Positions 16,957 through 25,524 of a stretch of 39,968 bases of DNA are shown piece after piece. Origin of the DNA: Candidatus Poseidonia sp. (GTDB lineage: Archaea; Thermoplasmatota; Poseidoniia; Poseidoniales; Poseidoniaceae); NCBI GenBank assembly GCA_030827365.1, contig JAUREO010000014.1:1-39968 (forward strand), in the 5' to 3' direction. Both the position numbers and the translations under genes were made by a program. A model generated the notes under the pieces. It saw nothing but the letters and a program-made list of their open reading frames with translations, had not been told where the DNA came from and searched no databases. Each line of letters opens with the position of its first letter. The first letter of the stretch is position 1.

Positions 16957-19782
16957 TTTCCCTGCTTTGAGGGCGTTTGGTAATCCAGTTGCATCCGCTC
17001 CACCGGCTTGTGCAAAAGTGGGTTTACCCCCCCCTCCCCCTTTGATGTGAGGGGTCATAACCTTGAGAATCTCGACTGCATTGTACCGTTCACTCGCAAT
17101 TGAATTTTCAGTTAATGCAACCATCAATTTAGGTCCTCCATTGGAAGAAGCCAAAATTGCAAGTGTGGGTGTTGTTGAATCCAAAGTCAATTCTTTGAGC
17201 ATCGTTGTCATTTGTTTGAGATCACCATCGGTCTCCATAACCACACAGCGAACACCATCGATTGATGATGTTGCATCTCCTCCACCACTGGTTCGTAAAC
17301 GAACAATCTCTGCCTCAAGTTGCTCAATCCTCTTTTTCTGTTCTTTCCACTCCTTGAAGAATCTGTCAGCTGTTTTTGGTAATTCTGAGGATTGAATGCC
17401 AAATATATCAGATGTTTGGGAAAGTAATTTTTCTTGTTGCCTTAGATGCTTACGTGCTGCCTCACCTGCGACAATATGCAGTCGTTCAACACCATCCTGA
17501 ACGGCAGTTGAACGAACAATTCGAATTAAGCCAATTTGACCTGGATAATCGTGATGAGTTCCTCCACATGCTTGAGTATCATGTTCGCCAATTTTCAGAA
17601 CTCGAATGACATCTCCTTTTGGTGCACCACCTTGATACAAATCAAATCCATGGGTTGCATCTGCATCTTTTCGGCTCAGAATGGTTTTCTGTGTTTCATC
17701 GATTTCTTTCATTGCACGGTTAGCCAAATCTTCTATTTCGTCGAGTTGTTCACGCGACAGACGCCCATAATGAGTAATGTCGAGTCGCGCCATTTCCTCG
17801 GATTTATTGGCACCTGCTTGAAAGATATGAGGGCCCAAAAGAATTCGAGCGGCACCACCAACAATGTGGACCGAGGTGTGATGGTCCATCAACTGCTTTC
17901 TTCGCTCCCAAGAGATAGCCCCACTTATTTCTTGGTGTTCATCCACAGGTCCATTTGTAAAATGCAAAATGATTTCTCCTTGCTTTTGAACATCCAAGAC
18001 CTCGATGCGACTACCCGACTGCGTGAGGTGGCCCCTATCGGATTCTTGACCGCCCCCTTCGGGATAGAAGAGCGTTGATTCGAGAATAATGCAGTGACTC
18101 GCAGTTGAATGAAATCCAGACTCAAGAACAATTGATTTTAGGACCTTGGAATTGAATTCGACGCAATACACATCATCGTAAAACAAAGGCTCAGTTGATT
18201 GAATTCCATCTAAATCTAATCTCTTTGTCGATGATTCTTGAAGAGATGCTTGTTTTGCTAATTTCGCATGGCGTTCCGCCATTTCAGCATTGAATCCTGT
18301 TCTTAATTGTACATGAGACCAACCTAATTTGCTAGCGAGTGTAATGGCGATATCGGGTGGAATGCCATGCGAATCGTTGAGTTGAAATAGAATCTCATCT
18401 GGAATTATCGTCGCATCTTTTGAAAGTTCACGTAGCATTGTCAACATGACTTGAGAGCCCTTTCTCATCATTTCTTCATAACGAGTTTCTTCAAGATCTA
18501 AAATATGCAAAATTCCATCATGTGTTTGTTTCTGAACTTCACCAGCAAGATTGCATTCGAGATGATGCACACCAAGTTCTCTAAGACTTACAGTCAAACC
18601 AAGGTCATCTCGCATCCGTAGAACTCTTCTTGCTAACATGCGTGCCAGATAACCAGCCTTTGCATTTGAGGGAACAAGGCCGTCACCTAACATATGAGAA
18701 ATGGCGTGCATGTGGTCAGGGATGGCGTAAATTCTTGATAGTGGTTCAGTAATTGAAACATATTGTTTAGATGTAAGATGAACGCCACGTTCAGCTAATT
18801 TTTCCAAAATCATGCTTTGTAATACCTCTGCATCGGTTCCAATCTCAATATTCATAATGCCGTTGAGTCGACTTAATTCTGATAAAATCAAATCCAATTG
18901 AAGGTCTGGCCAGTGTTCCAAAACTCGTGGGAAATTTGATAATTCTTTCAACCATTGAACAGACTCTGGATAAATCGCTTCGTAAATTGTTGGCGTTCCT
19001 GCTGCAGCCCAACAAAATCGTTCAAGCCCGTATCCTGTATCAATAATTTGGAGAGGCATTGTTGAGTACCGGTCACCTTTCAGTTCAATTTCTCCTTGGG
19101 GGTGTTCTTCGAGGTCCATAAAAACAAGAGTCGCAAGTTCTAATCCTCCCACGATAACCTCGAGGGCGTTTCCGGCATTGCCTCCACCACACCATGGATT
19201 TTCGACATATGTAATTTGATTTCCGTCAATGCCAAGTTTGTGTGTAAATAATTCATGGCAGTAACGGACACATTGGTCAGTCCAATAGATAACTTGGCCA
19301 TCATCCGGACGGTTAAATACATGGTGTGCCATCATTTCAAATGTGGTTAAATGTCGCCCTGACCGTCCTACGGCATCAACATCCGTCAATCGAATACAGG
19401 GTTGAGAAATGGTGAGTGGATTTGCTGGTGGCTCAGATTGACCGGAGGTTACGTGTGGCTGAAAATCTGCTATGGATGCGATGGTAAGGTGGATATCATC
19501 TCGCCATCTTGCGAGAACTGGATAAGGTTCAACTCGTTGGTGTTGATATGATTCAAAAAATGTGAGGAAAGATTCTCGCATGGCATCCTTGAGTGCTTTA
19601 CCGCGCTGAGGAAAGGATGGAATCAAAGGTTCTCCAATGAATGTATACTCATCTTCGAATGTATCACCACATGTTTCTCGATCGGAATCAGTTGTCCAAA
19701 ACCATAAGCCTGTGATTCTGCATTTTTTCCGTTGGAACCCATTTTCATGAAAGACAGGCAAATCAATTGCTGGTAGACTCAT
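16933..19782 (-). CDS. alaS: Alanine-tRNA ligase (archaeal type)
   Basis: About 949 residues from ATG 19782 (MSLPAIDLPVFHENGF), chosen because GGAGGGAAGG stands just upstream; the frame continues to 19818. The class II core has LARWRDDIHLTIASIADFQP, SQPCIRLTDVDAVGRSGRH and EMMAHHVF, typical of archaeal AlaRS. The editing domain has DHHTSVHIVGGAARILLG and the CGGTH block as DTQACGGTHHDYPGQIG. A coiled segment, EWKEQKKRIEQLEAEIVRLR, precedes the DHHA1-type C-terminus, which ends with a five-Gly motif, KGGGGGKPTFAQAGG. The gene overlaps the convergent Nudix gene by 24 bases and is divergent from rtcB with about 94 bases between, so their promoters are adjacent. Confidence 0.94.
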   Translation of the reverse strand: MSLPAIDLPVFHENGFQRKKCRITGLWFWTTDSDRETCGDTFEDEYTFIGEPLIPSFPQRGKALKDAMRESFLTFFESYQHQRVEPYPVLARWRDDIHLTIASIADFQPHVTSGQSEPPANPLTISQPCIRLTDVDAVGRSGRHLTTFEMMAHHVFNRPDDGQVIYWTDQCVRYCHELFTHKLGIDGNQITYVENPWCGGGNAGNALEVIVGGLELATLVFMDLEEHPQGEIELKGDRYSTMPLQIIDTGYGLERFCWAAAGTPTIYEAIYPESVQWLKELSNFPRVLEHWPDLQLDLILSELSRLNGIMNIEIGTDAEVLQSMILEKLAERGVHLTSKQYVSITEPLSRIYAIPDHMHAISHMLGDGLVPSNAKAGYLARMLARRVLRMRDDLGLTVSLRELGVHHLECNLAGEVQKQTHDGILHILDLEETRYEEMMRKGSQVMLTMLRELSKDATIIPDEILFQLNDSHGIPPDIAITLASKLGWSHVQLRTGFNAEMAERHAKLAKQASLQESSTKRLDLDGIQSTEPLFYDDVYCVEFNSKVLKSIVLESGFHSTASHCIILESTLFYPEGGGQESDRGHLTQSGSRIEVLDVQKQGEIILHFTNGPVDEHQEISGAISWERRKQLMDHHTSVHIVGGAARILLGPHIFQAGANKSEEMARLDITHYGRLSREQLDEIEDLANRAMKEIDETQKTILSRKDADATHGFDLYQGGAPKGDVIRVLKIGEHDTQACGGTHHDYPGQIGLIRIVRSTAVQDGVERLHIVAGEAARKHLRQQEKLLSQTSDIFGIQSSELPKTADRFFKEWKEQKKRIEQLEAEIVRLRTSGGGDATSSIDGVRCVVMETDGDLKQMTTMLKELTLDSTTPTLAILASSNGGPKLMVALTENSIASERYNAVEILKVMTPHIKGGGGGKPTFAQAGGADATGLPNALKAGKLFLGLGE

Positions 19783-19876
19783 CAACCTTCCCTCCACGAT
19801 GCTTCGGCCACAACACACCCCCCCTTGAAGACTCGCCTATCAATCGAGTGGATTTCCTAAAAAACCTCATAGGAGC

Positions 19877-21370
19877 ATGGCCAGTGGAGAGAATATGACC
19901 CAGTCTTGGAGGCCTCATCTCCATGATGAAGGGGATGGGACTCTTCGAATTCAAGCTCATGGTAATATGAAAGTGGATGCCCGAATTGTCTCATCAAAAT
20001 CAAATTTTGACCAAAACGGAGACATGAAGGCCATTGACCAACTTGTAAATTCTGCATGCCTACCTGGTGCCGTGGGTGAAGCATGGGCAATGGCAGATTG
20101 GCATTTTGGCTACGGCTTTCCAATTGGCGGTGTTGTCGCAACTGATACAAATTTTGGCGACGAAGGAGGCGCTATATCACCTGGAGGAGTTGGATTTGAC
20201 ATTAATTGTGGCGTTCGTGCCCTTGCCCTTGAGGCTACGATTGATGATGTTCCGAATCTAAAAAAATTGGGCGGTAGATTGGCGGGAAGGATTCCCGCAG
20301 GAGGTTCGGGGAAAGGTGGTGTTGACATTTCCAAGCAACAACTGTCAGATATTTTATTTCGTGGTGCAAAGGCTGCTGCAGATTTAGGATTTGGCCATCA
20401 TGATGACATAAGTAACCTCGAATCCGGAGGCATGCTTTACACTGAACATGCTGATTTATCTGAACGTTCTATCGCACGAGGACTGCAGTCTCTTGGAACA
20501 CTTGGCAGTGGCAATCATTTTTTAGAAATTCAATCTGTATCAAAGGTTGTCGACCAAGGGTGTGCTAAAGAATGGGGGCTCTATGAGGGTCAATTGGTTG
20601 TGATGATACATTCTGGAAGCAGAGGCCTTGGCCATCAAGTTTGTACAGACCATGTTAGAGATTTGGAGCAACAATACAAACTTCATGAAGGAATATGGAA
20701 GCACGAAGGTTGGGGTTTTGAAATTCCGGACCGACAACTTGCGGCTGCTCCACTTTATTCTGATGCTGGACAACATTATTTTGATTCAATGAACGCGGCG
20801 GCAAATTTTGCGTTTGCAAATCGTTCAGCGTTATCACAACGATTGAGAGATGTTCTCAGATTAGAGATGGGTGATCTTGGAGAAACAACAACCTTGTATG
20901 ATGTAGCCCATAACATTGCAAAAATCGAATCTCACACGATCAACGGAGTCGATTGTTCGTGCTGTGTTCATCGAAAAGGTGCAACTCGAGCATTTTCTAA
21001 AGGCCATCAAGAATTACCACCCTCATTCCAATCGACCGGTCAACCAGTCCTTGTTCCAGGGAATATGGAACATGGCTCTTGGATTTTATCTGGTTCCTCT
21101 GAAGGTAAACATAACGCATTCGAGTCATCTTGTCACGGAGCAGGTCGTTCGCTCTCGAGAACAGTTGCTAAACAAACATTGGATTCAAATGTCATAAAAT
21201 CAAGGCTTGAGTCAAATGGAATTCGTATTTACGCATCGACGCCAAATGTGCTTGCAGAAGAGGCTCCTGAAGCCTACAAAAATGTGGATTCAGTCATTGA
21301 GATGACAAAAAATGCTGGTTTAGCCCAGCCCGTCGTAAGACTCCAACCACAACTCGTTGTCAAAGGATAA
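19877..21370 (+). CDS. rtcB: RNA-splicing ligase RtcB (tRNA ligase)
   Basis: A 497-residue Mn/GTP-dependent ligase that joins 2',3'-cyclic phosphate or 3'-phosphate ends to 5'-OH ends, in archaea chiefly tRNA exon halves after intron removal. Visible family blocks are the metal-site Cys in GGVGFDINCGVRAL, LGSGNHFLEIQ, MIHSGSRGLGHQ, HNIAKIESHTINGVDC, and the guanylylated-His region CHGAGRSLSR. The C-terminal block has TPNVLAEEAPEAYKNVD. Two starts are possible: ATG 19877 (MASGENMTQ) or ATG 19895 (MTQSWRPH). The second has GGAGAG at good spacing and may be the true one. The stop TAA abuts the opposing small coiled-coil gene. The length is normal for the family. Confidence 0.96.
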   Translation: MASGENMTQSWRPHLHDEGDGTLRIQAHGNMKVDARIVSSKSNFDQNGDMKAIDQLVNSACLPGAVGEAWAMADWHFGYGFPIGGVVATDTNFGDEGGAISPGGVGFDINCGVRALALEATIDDVPNLKKLGGRLAGRIPAGGSGKGGVDISKQQLSDILFRGAKAAADLGFGHHDDISNLESGGMLYTEHADLSERSIARGLQSLGTLGSGNHFLEIQSVSKVVDQGCAKEWGLYEGQLVVMIHSGSRGLGHQVCTDHVRDLEQQYKLHEGIWKHEGWGFEIPDRQLAAAPLYSDAGQHYFDSMNAAANFAFANRSALSQRLRDVLRLEMGDLGETTTLYDVAHNIAKIESHTINGVDCSCCVHRKGATRAFSKGHQELPPSFQSTGQPVLVPGNMEHGSWILSGSSEGKHNAFESSCHGAGRSLSRTVAKQTLDSNVIKSRLESNGIRIYASTPNVLAEEAPEAYKNVDSVIEMTKNAGLAQPVVRLQPQLVVKG

Positions 21371-21562
21371 TCACATGCATAGATTTCGTGGTATCATGCC
21401 TTCTGGCATCGGTGCAGCTCCCGAATGGACGCCATCTGGTTCATCGACAATAACGCTCAGCAATGTGTTGACCAAATCTTTGAGTTCATTGACCTGAGAT
21501 TGTAATTCTCGAACTTTCTTTTGCATTCTTACGTTGTCACTATCTGTATTGTTCACGCGCAT
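21371..21562 (-). CDS. Small coiled-coil protein of unknown function
   Basis: 63 residues: MRVNNTDSDNVRMQKKVREL, then a heptad-like segment LQSQVNELKDLVNTLLSVIV, and a Pro-rich end, MPEGMIPRNLCM. The middle third looks like a short parallel coiled coil, suggesting oligomerisation. No domain name is recognised. Two things support a real gene: a TATA-like element, GTATAAAAG, about 45 bases upstream on the same strand, and the exact abutment of its stop with the rtcB stop, the pattern seen at other convergent junctions here. It is short, so the call stays moderate. A small hairpin lies between the TATA-like element and the ATG. Confidence 0.55.
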   Translation of the reverse strand: MRVNNTDSDNVRMQKKVRELQSQVNELKDLVNTLLSVIVDEPDGVHSGAAPMPEGMIPRNLCM

Positions 21563-21569
21563 CCCATCT

Positions 21570-21583
21570 GAAGGTTGCCCTTC
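21570..21583. other. Small hairpin before the coiled-coil gene
   Basis: The arms GAAGG and CCTTC surround a four-base loop, 7 bases upstream of the minus-strand ATG at 21562. It lies within the expected leader of the small coiled-coil gene and could affect translation initiation. Stem length is only five pairs, so chance is possible. Confidence 0.3.
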
Positions 21584-21605
21584 AAATTCTTATTTGCAAA
21601 ATCGA

Positions 21606-21614
21606 CTTTTATAC
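21606..21614 (-). promoter_or_regulatory. TATA-like box for the coiled-coil gene
   Basis: On the minus strand this reads GTATAAAAG, close to the archaeal TATA box. A start site about 25 bases downstream (near 21583) would give a leader of about 20 bases before the ATG at 21562. Confidence 0.45.
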
Positions 21615-21654
21615 ATTGAGGATGATTTTTGCAATTTCATGTCATTTTCTGTCG

Positions 21655-21729
21655 TGGAGCCACCGGCGAGGATCGAACTCGCGACCTCCTCATTACCAAT
21701 GAGGTGCTATACCACTAAGCCACGGTGGC
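21655..21729 (-). tRNA. tRNA-Thr (anticodon GGU), CCA encoded
   Basis: The acceptor arms GCCACCG and CGGTGGC pair fully (21723-21729 with 21659-21665 on the plus strand). The anticodon stem CCTCA/TGAGG encloses the loop TTGGTAA, giving anticodon GGT. The T-arm has GCGAG-TTCGATC-CTCGC. The discriminator base is T, followed by an encoded CCA (21655-21657). There is no intron. It is the second of two minus-strand tRNA genes, 63 bases downstream of tRNA-Ser. Confidence 0.95.
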
Positions 21730-21753
21730 AACAAGTGGGCGACTTTACAACTT

Positions 21754-21762
21754 GATTTAACC
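21754..21762 (-). promoter_or_regulatory. Box A-like promoter of tRNA-Thr
   Basis: On the minus strand this reads GGTTAAATC, 25-33 bases upstream of the tRNA-Thr 5' end, the expected archaeal TATA spacing. A similar element lies at the same distance before tRNA-Ser, suggesting that each tRNA has its own promoter. Confidence 0.45.
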
Positions 21763-21792
21763 GCTTTGCTCTATCAACCATCAATCGACGTG

Positions 21793-21878
21793 TGGCGCCG
21801 AGAGAGAGATTTGAACTCCCGAGGGACGAACCCACGCGATTTCCAGTCGCGCGCACTACCAGGCTATGCGATCTCGGC
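21793..21878 (-). tRNA. tRNA-Ser (anticodon GGA), CCA encoded
   Basis: A class II tRNA with a long variable arm. The acceptor arms GCCGAGA and TCTCGGC pair. The anticodon stem CGCGA/TCGCG encloses the loop CTGGAAA, giving anticodon GGA. The variable arm has GGG/CCC pairing around TTCGT. The T-arm is GGGAG-TTCAAAT-CTCTC. The discriminator is G, followed by an encoded CCA (21793-21795). There is no intron. It reads Ser UCC/UCU codons. Confidence 0.95.
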
Positions 21879-21900
21879 CGCACCCCTCCGAGGCGATTGA

Positions 21901-21911
21901 AGGTTTAATCG
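21901..21911 (-). promoter_or_regulatory. Box A-like promoter of tRNA-Ser
   Basis: On the minus strand this reads CGATTAAACCT, 23-33 bases upstream of the tRNA-Ser 5' end. This is suitable spacing for an archaeal TATA element, but the match is weak. Confidence 0.35.
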
Positions 21912-21948
21912 CTACGCATGTGGTCGTATGTTGAAGAAAATCAACCCA

Positions 21949-21963
21949 AAGTTATCATAACTT
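21949..21963. promoter_or_regulatory. 15-base palindrome before the Zn-ribbon membrane gene
   Basis: AAGTTAT, one central C, ATAACTT: perfect 7-base arms. It ends 18 bases before the ATG at 21982, so it lies in the promoter or leader of the downstream run that includes sufS. It could be a regulator-binding site or part of an AT-rich promoter element. There is no second copy that I noticed. Confidence 0.35.
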
Positions 21964-21981
21964 AGCCTCCGTCGACTCTTC

Positions 21982-23151
21982 ATGAGCGAGATGAGCCCAT
22001 CAGTTCTGGATTCAGAATCAGAACTTGCAACTGGTGGAAAACCATTCAATCTCGACGATATGCAACCCTTTTTCCAGTTCAAAGATCATTCGTTTTTGCA
22101 TTCATGCAACCCCATTCAAAAAGAAGTGAAATTTATTTTCATGCTTGCTAAAAATGACTGGAATCGGGGGTATTTCACCACCATTCTTGCTGGTATTGTC
22201 GCCTTTTTACTTGGTTCAATTTCAAGTGAGGTTTTTGATGGCGGAAATGCACGTTTATCGGGATTACAAGGCATAAGTGAAGTAGGAGGAGCAAATTACT
22301 TTCAGTTAATACTCTCCATGTTGCTATGGTTATGGTTCCTTTACAATACATGGATTTTGTTTCCTGCGATGAGAACACATACAATTTCACTTATCCTAAT
22401 GTGGAACCTTGTCATGGGTGCAATGATATTTTTTCATACAGAAAATAGCAACTTTCCAATCGATTTCAAACTTTCAGAAATGATGCAGGGAACCCTACTC
22501 ATCCTCATTGTTGCGTTCTTTCTCTATTTTTTCTGGAAAGCCGTTATCGAAACTCGAGACCTACACATTGAATTAAATCATGTCCATGAAGATGTGCGTA
22601 TCATGGAGCAAGAAATGAGAGAACACTCACTTCGAGGTTGGAGTGCACTGTTCTTCATCTGGGCCTTTTTTGTACTCATTGGATCATGGAGTGGCACACA
22701 TTTTATTGCAGAACGTGGAACAAATTCACTATTCTATTTTGGGCTTCATCTAGTAATTGGTGGCATCACCGTTCCACTCTTGATGACGATTCTTTGGTAT
22801 CCGCAACGCATGTTGGGTACGACAACAACAATTCAAACCAAAGCTGCAAGAATTGCAGAACGTGAACTTCTTTTAGAAAATGGAGAACTTTTTGACGAAG
22901 ATTTGGTTCATCGTTCAACACATCAAAACAAAAAAGCAGTTTGCGTAGAGTGTGGGGCTGAAAGTGCTCTTGTGCGATTAGATGATGGTTCAATGGCACA
23001 CCCATGCTCAACAGAAAGTTGCAAAACAATTGTCCCAATTGGTACAAAATGCAAGAAATGTAAACAACAAATGCCCTCAAGAATTAATTGTGAATCGTGT
23101 GGAATGAACTCACCTGCTATTGATTATTTTCCAAATATGGAGGTTTGGTAA
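21982..23151 (+). CDS. Membrane protein with C-terminal paired zinc ribbons
   Basis: 389 residues. About six TM helices (approximately 63-82, 107-127, 134-151, 170-186, 221-236, 250-272) are separated by a charged helical segment (190-215, HIELNHVHEDVRIMEQEM). After the last TM a cytoplasmic tail carries two Cys clusters: CVECGAE...PCSTESC (Cys321, 324, 342, 347) and CKKC...CESC (Cys357, 360, 370, 373). This suggests two zinc-binding knuckles. I do not recognise the whole protein. Its stop lies 2 bases before the sufS ATG, and the sufS SD-like sequence GGAGG is inside its last codons, so the two are cotranscribed. A link to metal or redox sensing is only a guess. Confidence 0.82.
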   Translation: MSEMSPSVLDSESELATGGKPFNLDDMQPFFQFKDHSFLHSCNPIQKEVKFIFMLAKNDWNRGYFTTILAGIVAFLLGSISSEVFDGGNARLSGLQGISEVGGANYFQLILSMLLWLWFLYNTWILFPAMRTHTISLILMWNLVMGAMIFFHTENSNFPIDFKLSEMMQGTLLILIVAFFLYFFWKAVIETRDLHIELNHVHEDVRIMEQEMREHSLRGWSALFFIWAFFVLIGSWSGTHFIAERGTNSLFYFGLHLVIGGITVPLLMTILWYPQRMLGTTTTIQTKAARIAERELLLENGELFDEDLVHRSTHQNKKAVCVECGAESALVRLDDGSMAHPCSTESCKTIVPIGTKCKKCKQQMPSRINCESCGMNSPAIDYFPNMEVW

Positions 23152-23153
23152 AC

Positions 23154-24368
23154 ATGGATGTCCAAAAAATCCGCCAAGATTTTCCAACGCTCGCCAGTGA
23201 CAATGCTCCCGCATACTTGGATAATGCATGTGTGACTCTACGCCCAAATTCAGTGATAAAATCCATTCTTGATTACTACGAACTCAGTCCGGGGTGCGGG
23301 GGTAGATCTGTTCACAAATACGGCACAATGGTATCCAAAGCAATTGTTGAATCTCGAAAAAAATTATCAACGATGGTCAATGCAAACGAAATGAATGAAA
23401 TAGTCTTCACAAAAAATGCAACTCAATCACTGAATCAAATTTCGAAGGGTCTCTCATGGGAGAAAGGTGACATTGTTCTAACAACGGACAGAGAACATAA
23501 TTCGAATCTCGTCCCTTGGTTGCAACTTGAACAAGAACAAGGCGTCGACCATCGCGTGATACCAAGTTTTGAAGACAACACTTTCAACCTTGAAGAATTT
23601 GAAAAGATGTGCAATGAAGCTGGCGATAAATTGAGGATGGTTTCAGTTGGTCATGTAGGTAATCTCGATGGCGTATCAACACCTGTGAAAGAAATTGCCA
23701 AAATAGCCCATGACTTTGATGCCCTTGTTTGTGTAGATGGGGCACAGTCATTACCACACAAGCCTGTCGATGTTCAGGACCTTGGAGTTGATTTCTTCGC
23801 ATTCTCGATTCACAAAATGTGTGGTCCCTCAGGCATGGGTGGTTTTTGGGCAAAAAAAGAACTCCTTGAGTCACTTCGTTCCATTCAAGCAGGAGGACAA
23901 ACAGTCAAATCGACTCGCTATGATGGTTTTGAATGGGCAGAACCTCCAGCTCGTTTTGAAGGAGGACTCGGCCATTTTGCTGGAATGAAGGCCACTGGTG
24001 ATGCTGTTGATTACTTATCCTCATTTGATTTGAATGAGGTTTATGAACACGAGGTTCGGCTCAACAGTATCATGACAAATCGACTCAAAGATATTGATGG
24101 CGTTGAAATTATTGGTCCAGAGCAACCTTCATTACGGGGTGGGATATTATCTTTGCATCTCAAGAAGCACGACCCCCACGAAATCGCAATGCTTCTTGAT
24201 GAATCAAATGATGTTATGGTCAGAAGCGGACAGCATTGTGTTCACTCTTGGTTTCATGCACACAACATCGAAGGTTCGCTACGTGCATCTGCATATCTGT
24301 ACAACACAGAAGAAGATGTGAAACGATTTTCGGAGACTTTGGAAGAAATCTTAACCATCCTTGGGTGA
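23154..24368 (+). CDS. sufS: Cysteine desulfurase (SufS type, class V aminotransferase)
   Basis: About 404 residues from ATG 23154; a TTG in frame at 23145 overlaps the upstream stop. This PLP enzyme removes sulfur from cysteine to give alanine plus an enzyme persulfide for Fe-S cluster or thio-tRNA synthesis. Visible features are DREHNSNLVPW, SVGHVGNLDGV, VCVDGAQSLPHKPVDV, the PLP Lys in SIHKMCGPSG (about 221), and the active-site Cys in RSGQHCVHSW (about 362). The group II SufS/Csd layout fits. No SufB, SufC, SufD or IscU gene is nearby, unlike bacterial suf operons. The downstream subtilase starts 4 bases after the stop. The upstream gene is a Cys-rich membrane protein. Confidence 0.9.
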   Translation: MDVQKIRQDFPTLASDNAPAYLDNACVTLRPNSVIKSILDYYELSPGCGGRSVHKYGTMVSKAIVESRKKLSTMVNANEMNEIVFTKNATQSLNQISKGLSWEKGDIVLTTDREHNSNLVPWLQLEQEQGVDHRVIPSFEDNTFNLEEFEKMCNEAGDKLRMVSVGHVGNLDGVSTPVKEIAKIAHDFDALVCVDGAQSLPHKPVDVQDLGVDFFAFSIHKMCGPSGMGGFWAKKELLESLRSIQAGGQTVKSTRYDGFEWAEPPARFEGGLGHFAGMKATGDAVDYLSSFDLNEVYEHEVRLNSIMTNRLKDIDGVEIIGPEQPSLRGGILSLHLKKHDPHEIAMLLDESNDVMVRSGQHCVHSWFHAHNIEGSLRASAYLYNTEEDVKRFSETLEEILTILG

Positions 24369-24372
24369 ATAT

Positions 24373-25524
24373 ATGGAAGACCGCCTGCCGCCCACACCTA
24401 ATTTCATGTTGACACAAAAGACGGAATTTGAGGATGATTTTGACCTCTCTGACGACCCTGACATCATCTTCGTAAAACGGGTCGTTTCAATTGGTCTAAG
24501 TATTGCCTTCATTTCCGCGGTAGCGTATTTCGTTATACTGTATCTCTCAGGGGGCACAATATTACTCAAGCCTACTGAATACGCACTTGAAAGACAAACC
24601 ACATATCAAAACCTTATTCAACAAAATCAAATTTCATTTCAAGGTGATGGGGTCGACTTGTGTATTGTCGACTCCGGAATTGACCTAACACACCCAGATA
24701 TCGACCATATTGTGTTAAGTGGTTGGTTTGATTTCATCAACGCCCAAACTACACCCTACGACGATAATGGACATGGCACCGCAATGGCTGGAATCATCGT
24801 AGCAGACGGTTGGCTTCAAGGTGTAGCCCCTCAAGTGAATCTATATGTTGCAAAGGCACTATCAAAAACAGGAGAGGGTTCTGATGAAATTGTTGCAGAG
24901 GCCATTGATTGGTGTGTGCTCAAAGGTGCAGATGTAATCTCACTGTCACTTGGGGGGGCACCGGGTATCTTACCATTCACATTTGGAGGTGGAAGGTCAT
25001 CAGGTGATGCGTCGAATGACGCAATTGATGAAGGAATTTTTGTCGTCGCTGCGGCCGGTAATGATGGTGGCGAGAATGACGATGGAGATGTTGCACATCC
25101 ATCAAGCGAGGAATTAGTGATTAGTGTTGGAGGCGTAATGAGCAATGGTGAAAGTTGGTCAGGATCATCAATCGGCGATAACAATATACGGTCTACTTGG
25201 CCATTTATCCCTCGCACAGACCCAAACAAAAAGCCAGAAATTATTGCCCCAGCACATGCAGTCCCAGTGATTAGTCTCGATAGTAAGTGGGCACTCGTCG
25301 ATGGAACGAGTGCAGCAACTGCGTATGTAAGTGGAGCAATTGCACTACTTCTAGAAGCAAGGCCCGAATTGCAACATGAATCGAATGATGGAAGCTCGAG
25401 TATTGAGGAAGTAAAGCAATGGGTCATGGATTCAAGTGCACCAAAATCAGGGCAAACTGGCCACGATGACAAGTACGGATACGGTGTATTAAAAATCAAG
25501 AATTTGATTGATGCATCTTCCTGA
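24373..25524 (+). CDS. Membrane-anchored subtilisin-like serine protease (S8)
   Basis: About 383 residues from ATG 24373, with GGTGA just upstream inside the end of sufS. An acidic N-terminal cytoplasmic segment (about 34 residues) is followed by one TM helix, VSIGLSIAFISAVAYFVIL. The catalytic domain follows directly: Asp in CIVDSGIDLTHPD (about 100), His in DDNGHGTAMAGII (about 134), oxyanion Asn in AAAGNDGG (about 230) and Ser in LVDGTSAATAYVSG (about 313). There is no recognisable prodomain of normal size. Topology suggests an N-in anchor with the protease outside. It is unrelated in domain layout to the larger subtilase at 12865. The 3' end overlaps the convergent methyltransferase-like gene by 29 bases. 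Confidence 0.92.
   Translation: MEDRLPPTPNFMLTQKTEFEDDFDLSDDPDIIFVKRVVSIGLSIAFISAVAYFVILYLSGGTILLKPTEYALERQTTYQNLIQQNQISFQGDGVDLCIVDSGIDLTHPDIDHIVLSGWFDFINAQTTPYDDNGHGTAMAGIIVADGWLQGVAPQVNLYVAKALSKTGEGSDEIVAEAIDWCVLKGADVISLSLGGAPGILPFTFGGGRSSGDASNDAIDEGIFVVAAAGNDGGENDDGDVAHPSSEELVISVGGVMSNGESWSGSSIGDNNIRSTWPFIPRTDPNKKPEIIAPAHAVPVISLDSKWALVDGTSAATAYVSGAIALLLEARPELQHESNDGSSSIEEVKQWVMDSSAPKSGQTGHDDKYGYGVLKIKNLIDASS

Noticed and set aside
19783..19876. Clear TATA boxes for alaS and rtcB
   Set aside because: The region has a C-rich run and a short A-rich run but no convincing TATA element on either strand.
24831..25499. Open frame of 222 codons on the minus strand opposite the second subtilase
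   Set aside because: Composition is Ser/Pro/Ala-rich as expected for an antisense shadow, and the opposing subtilase has a full catalytic triad.
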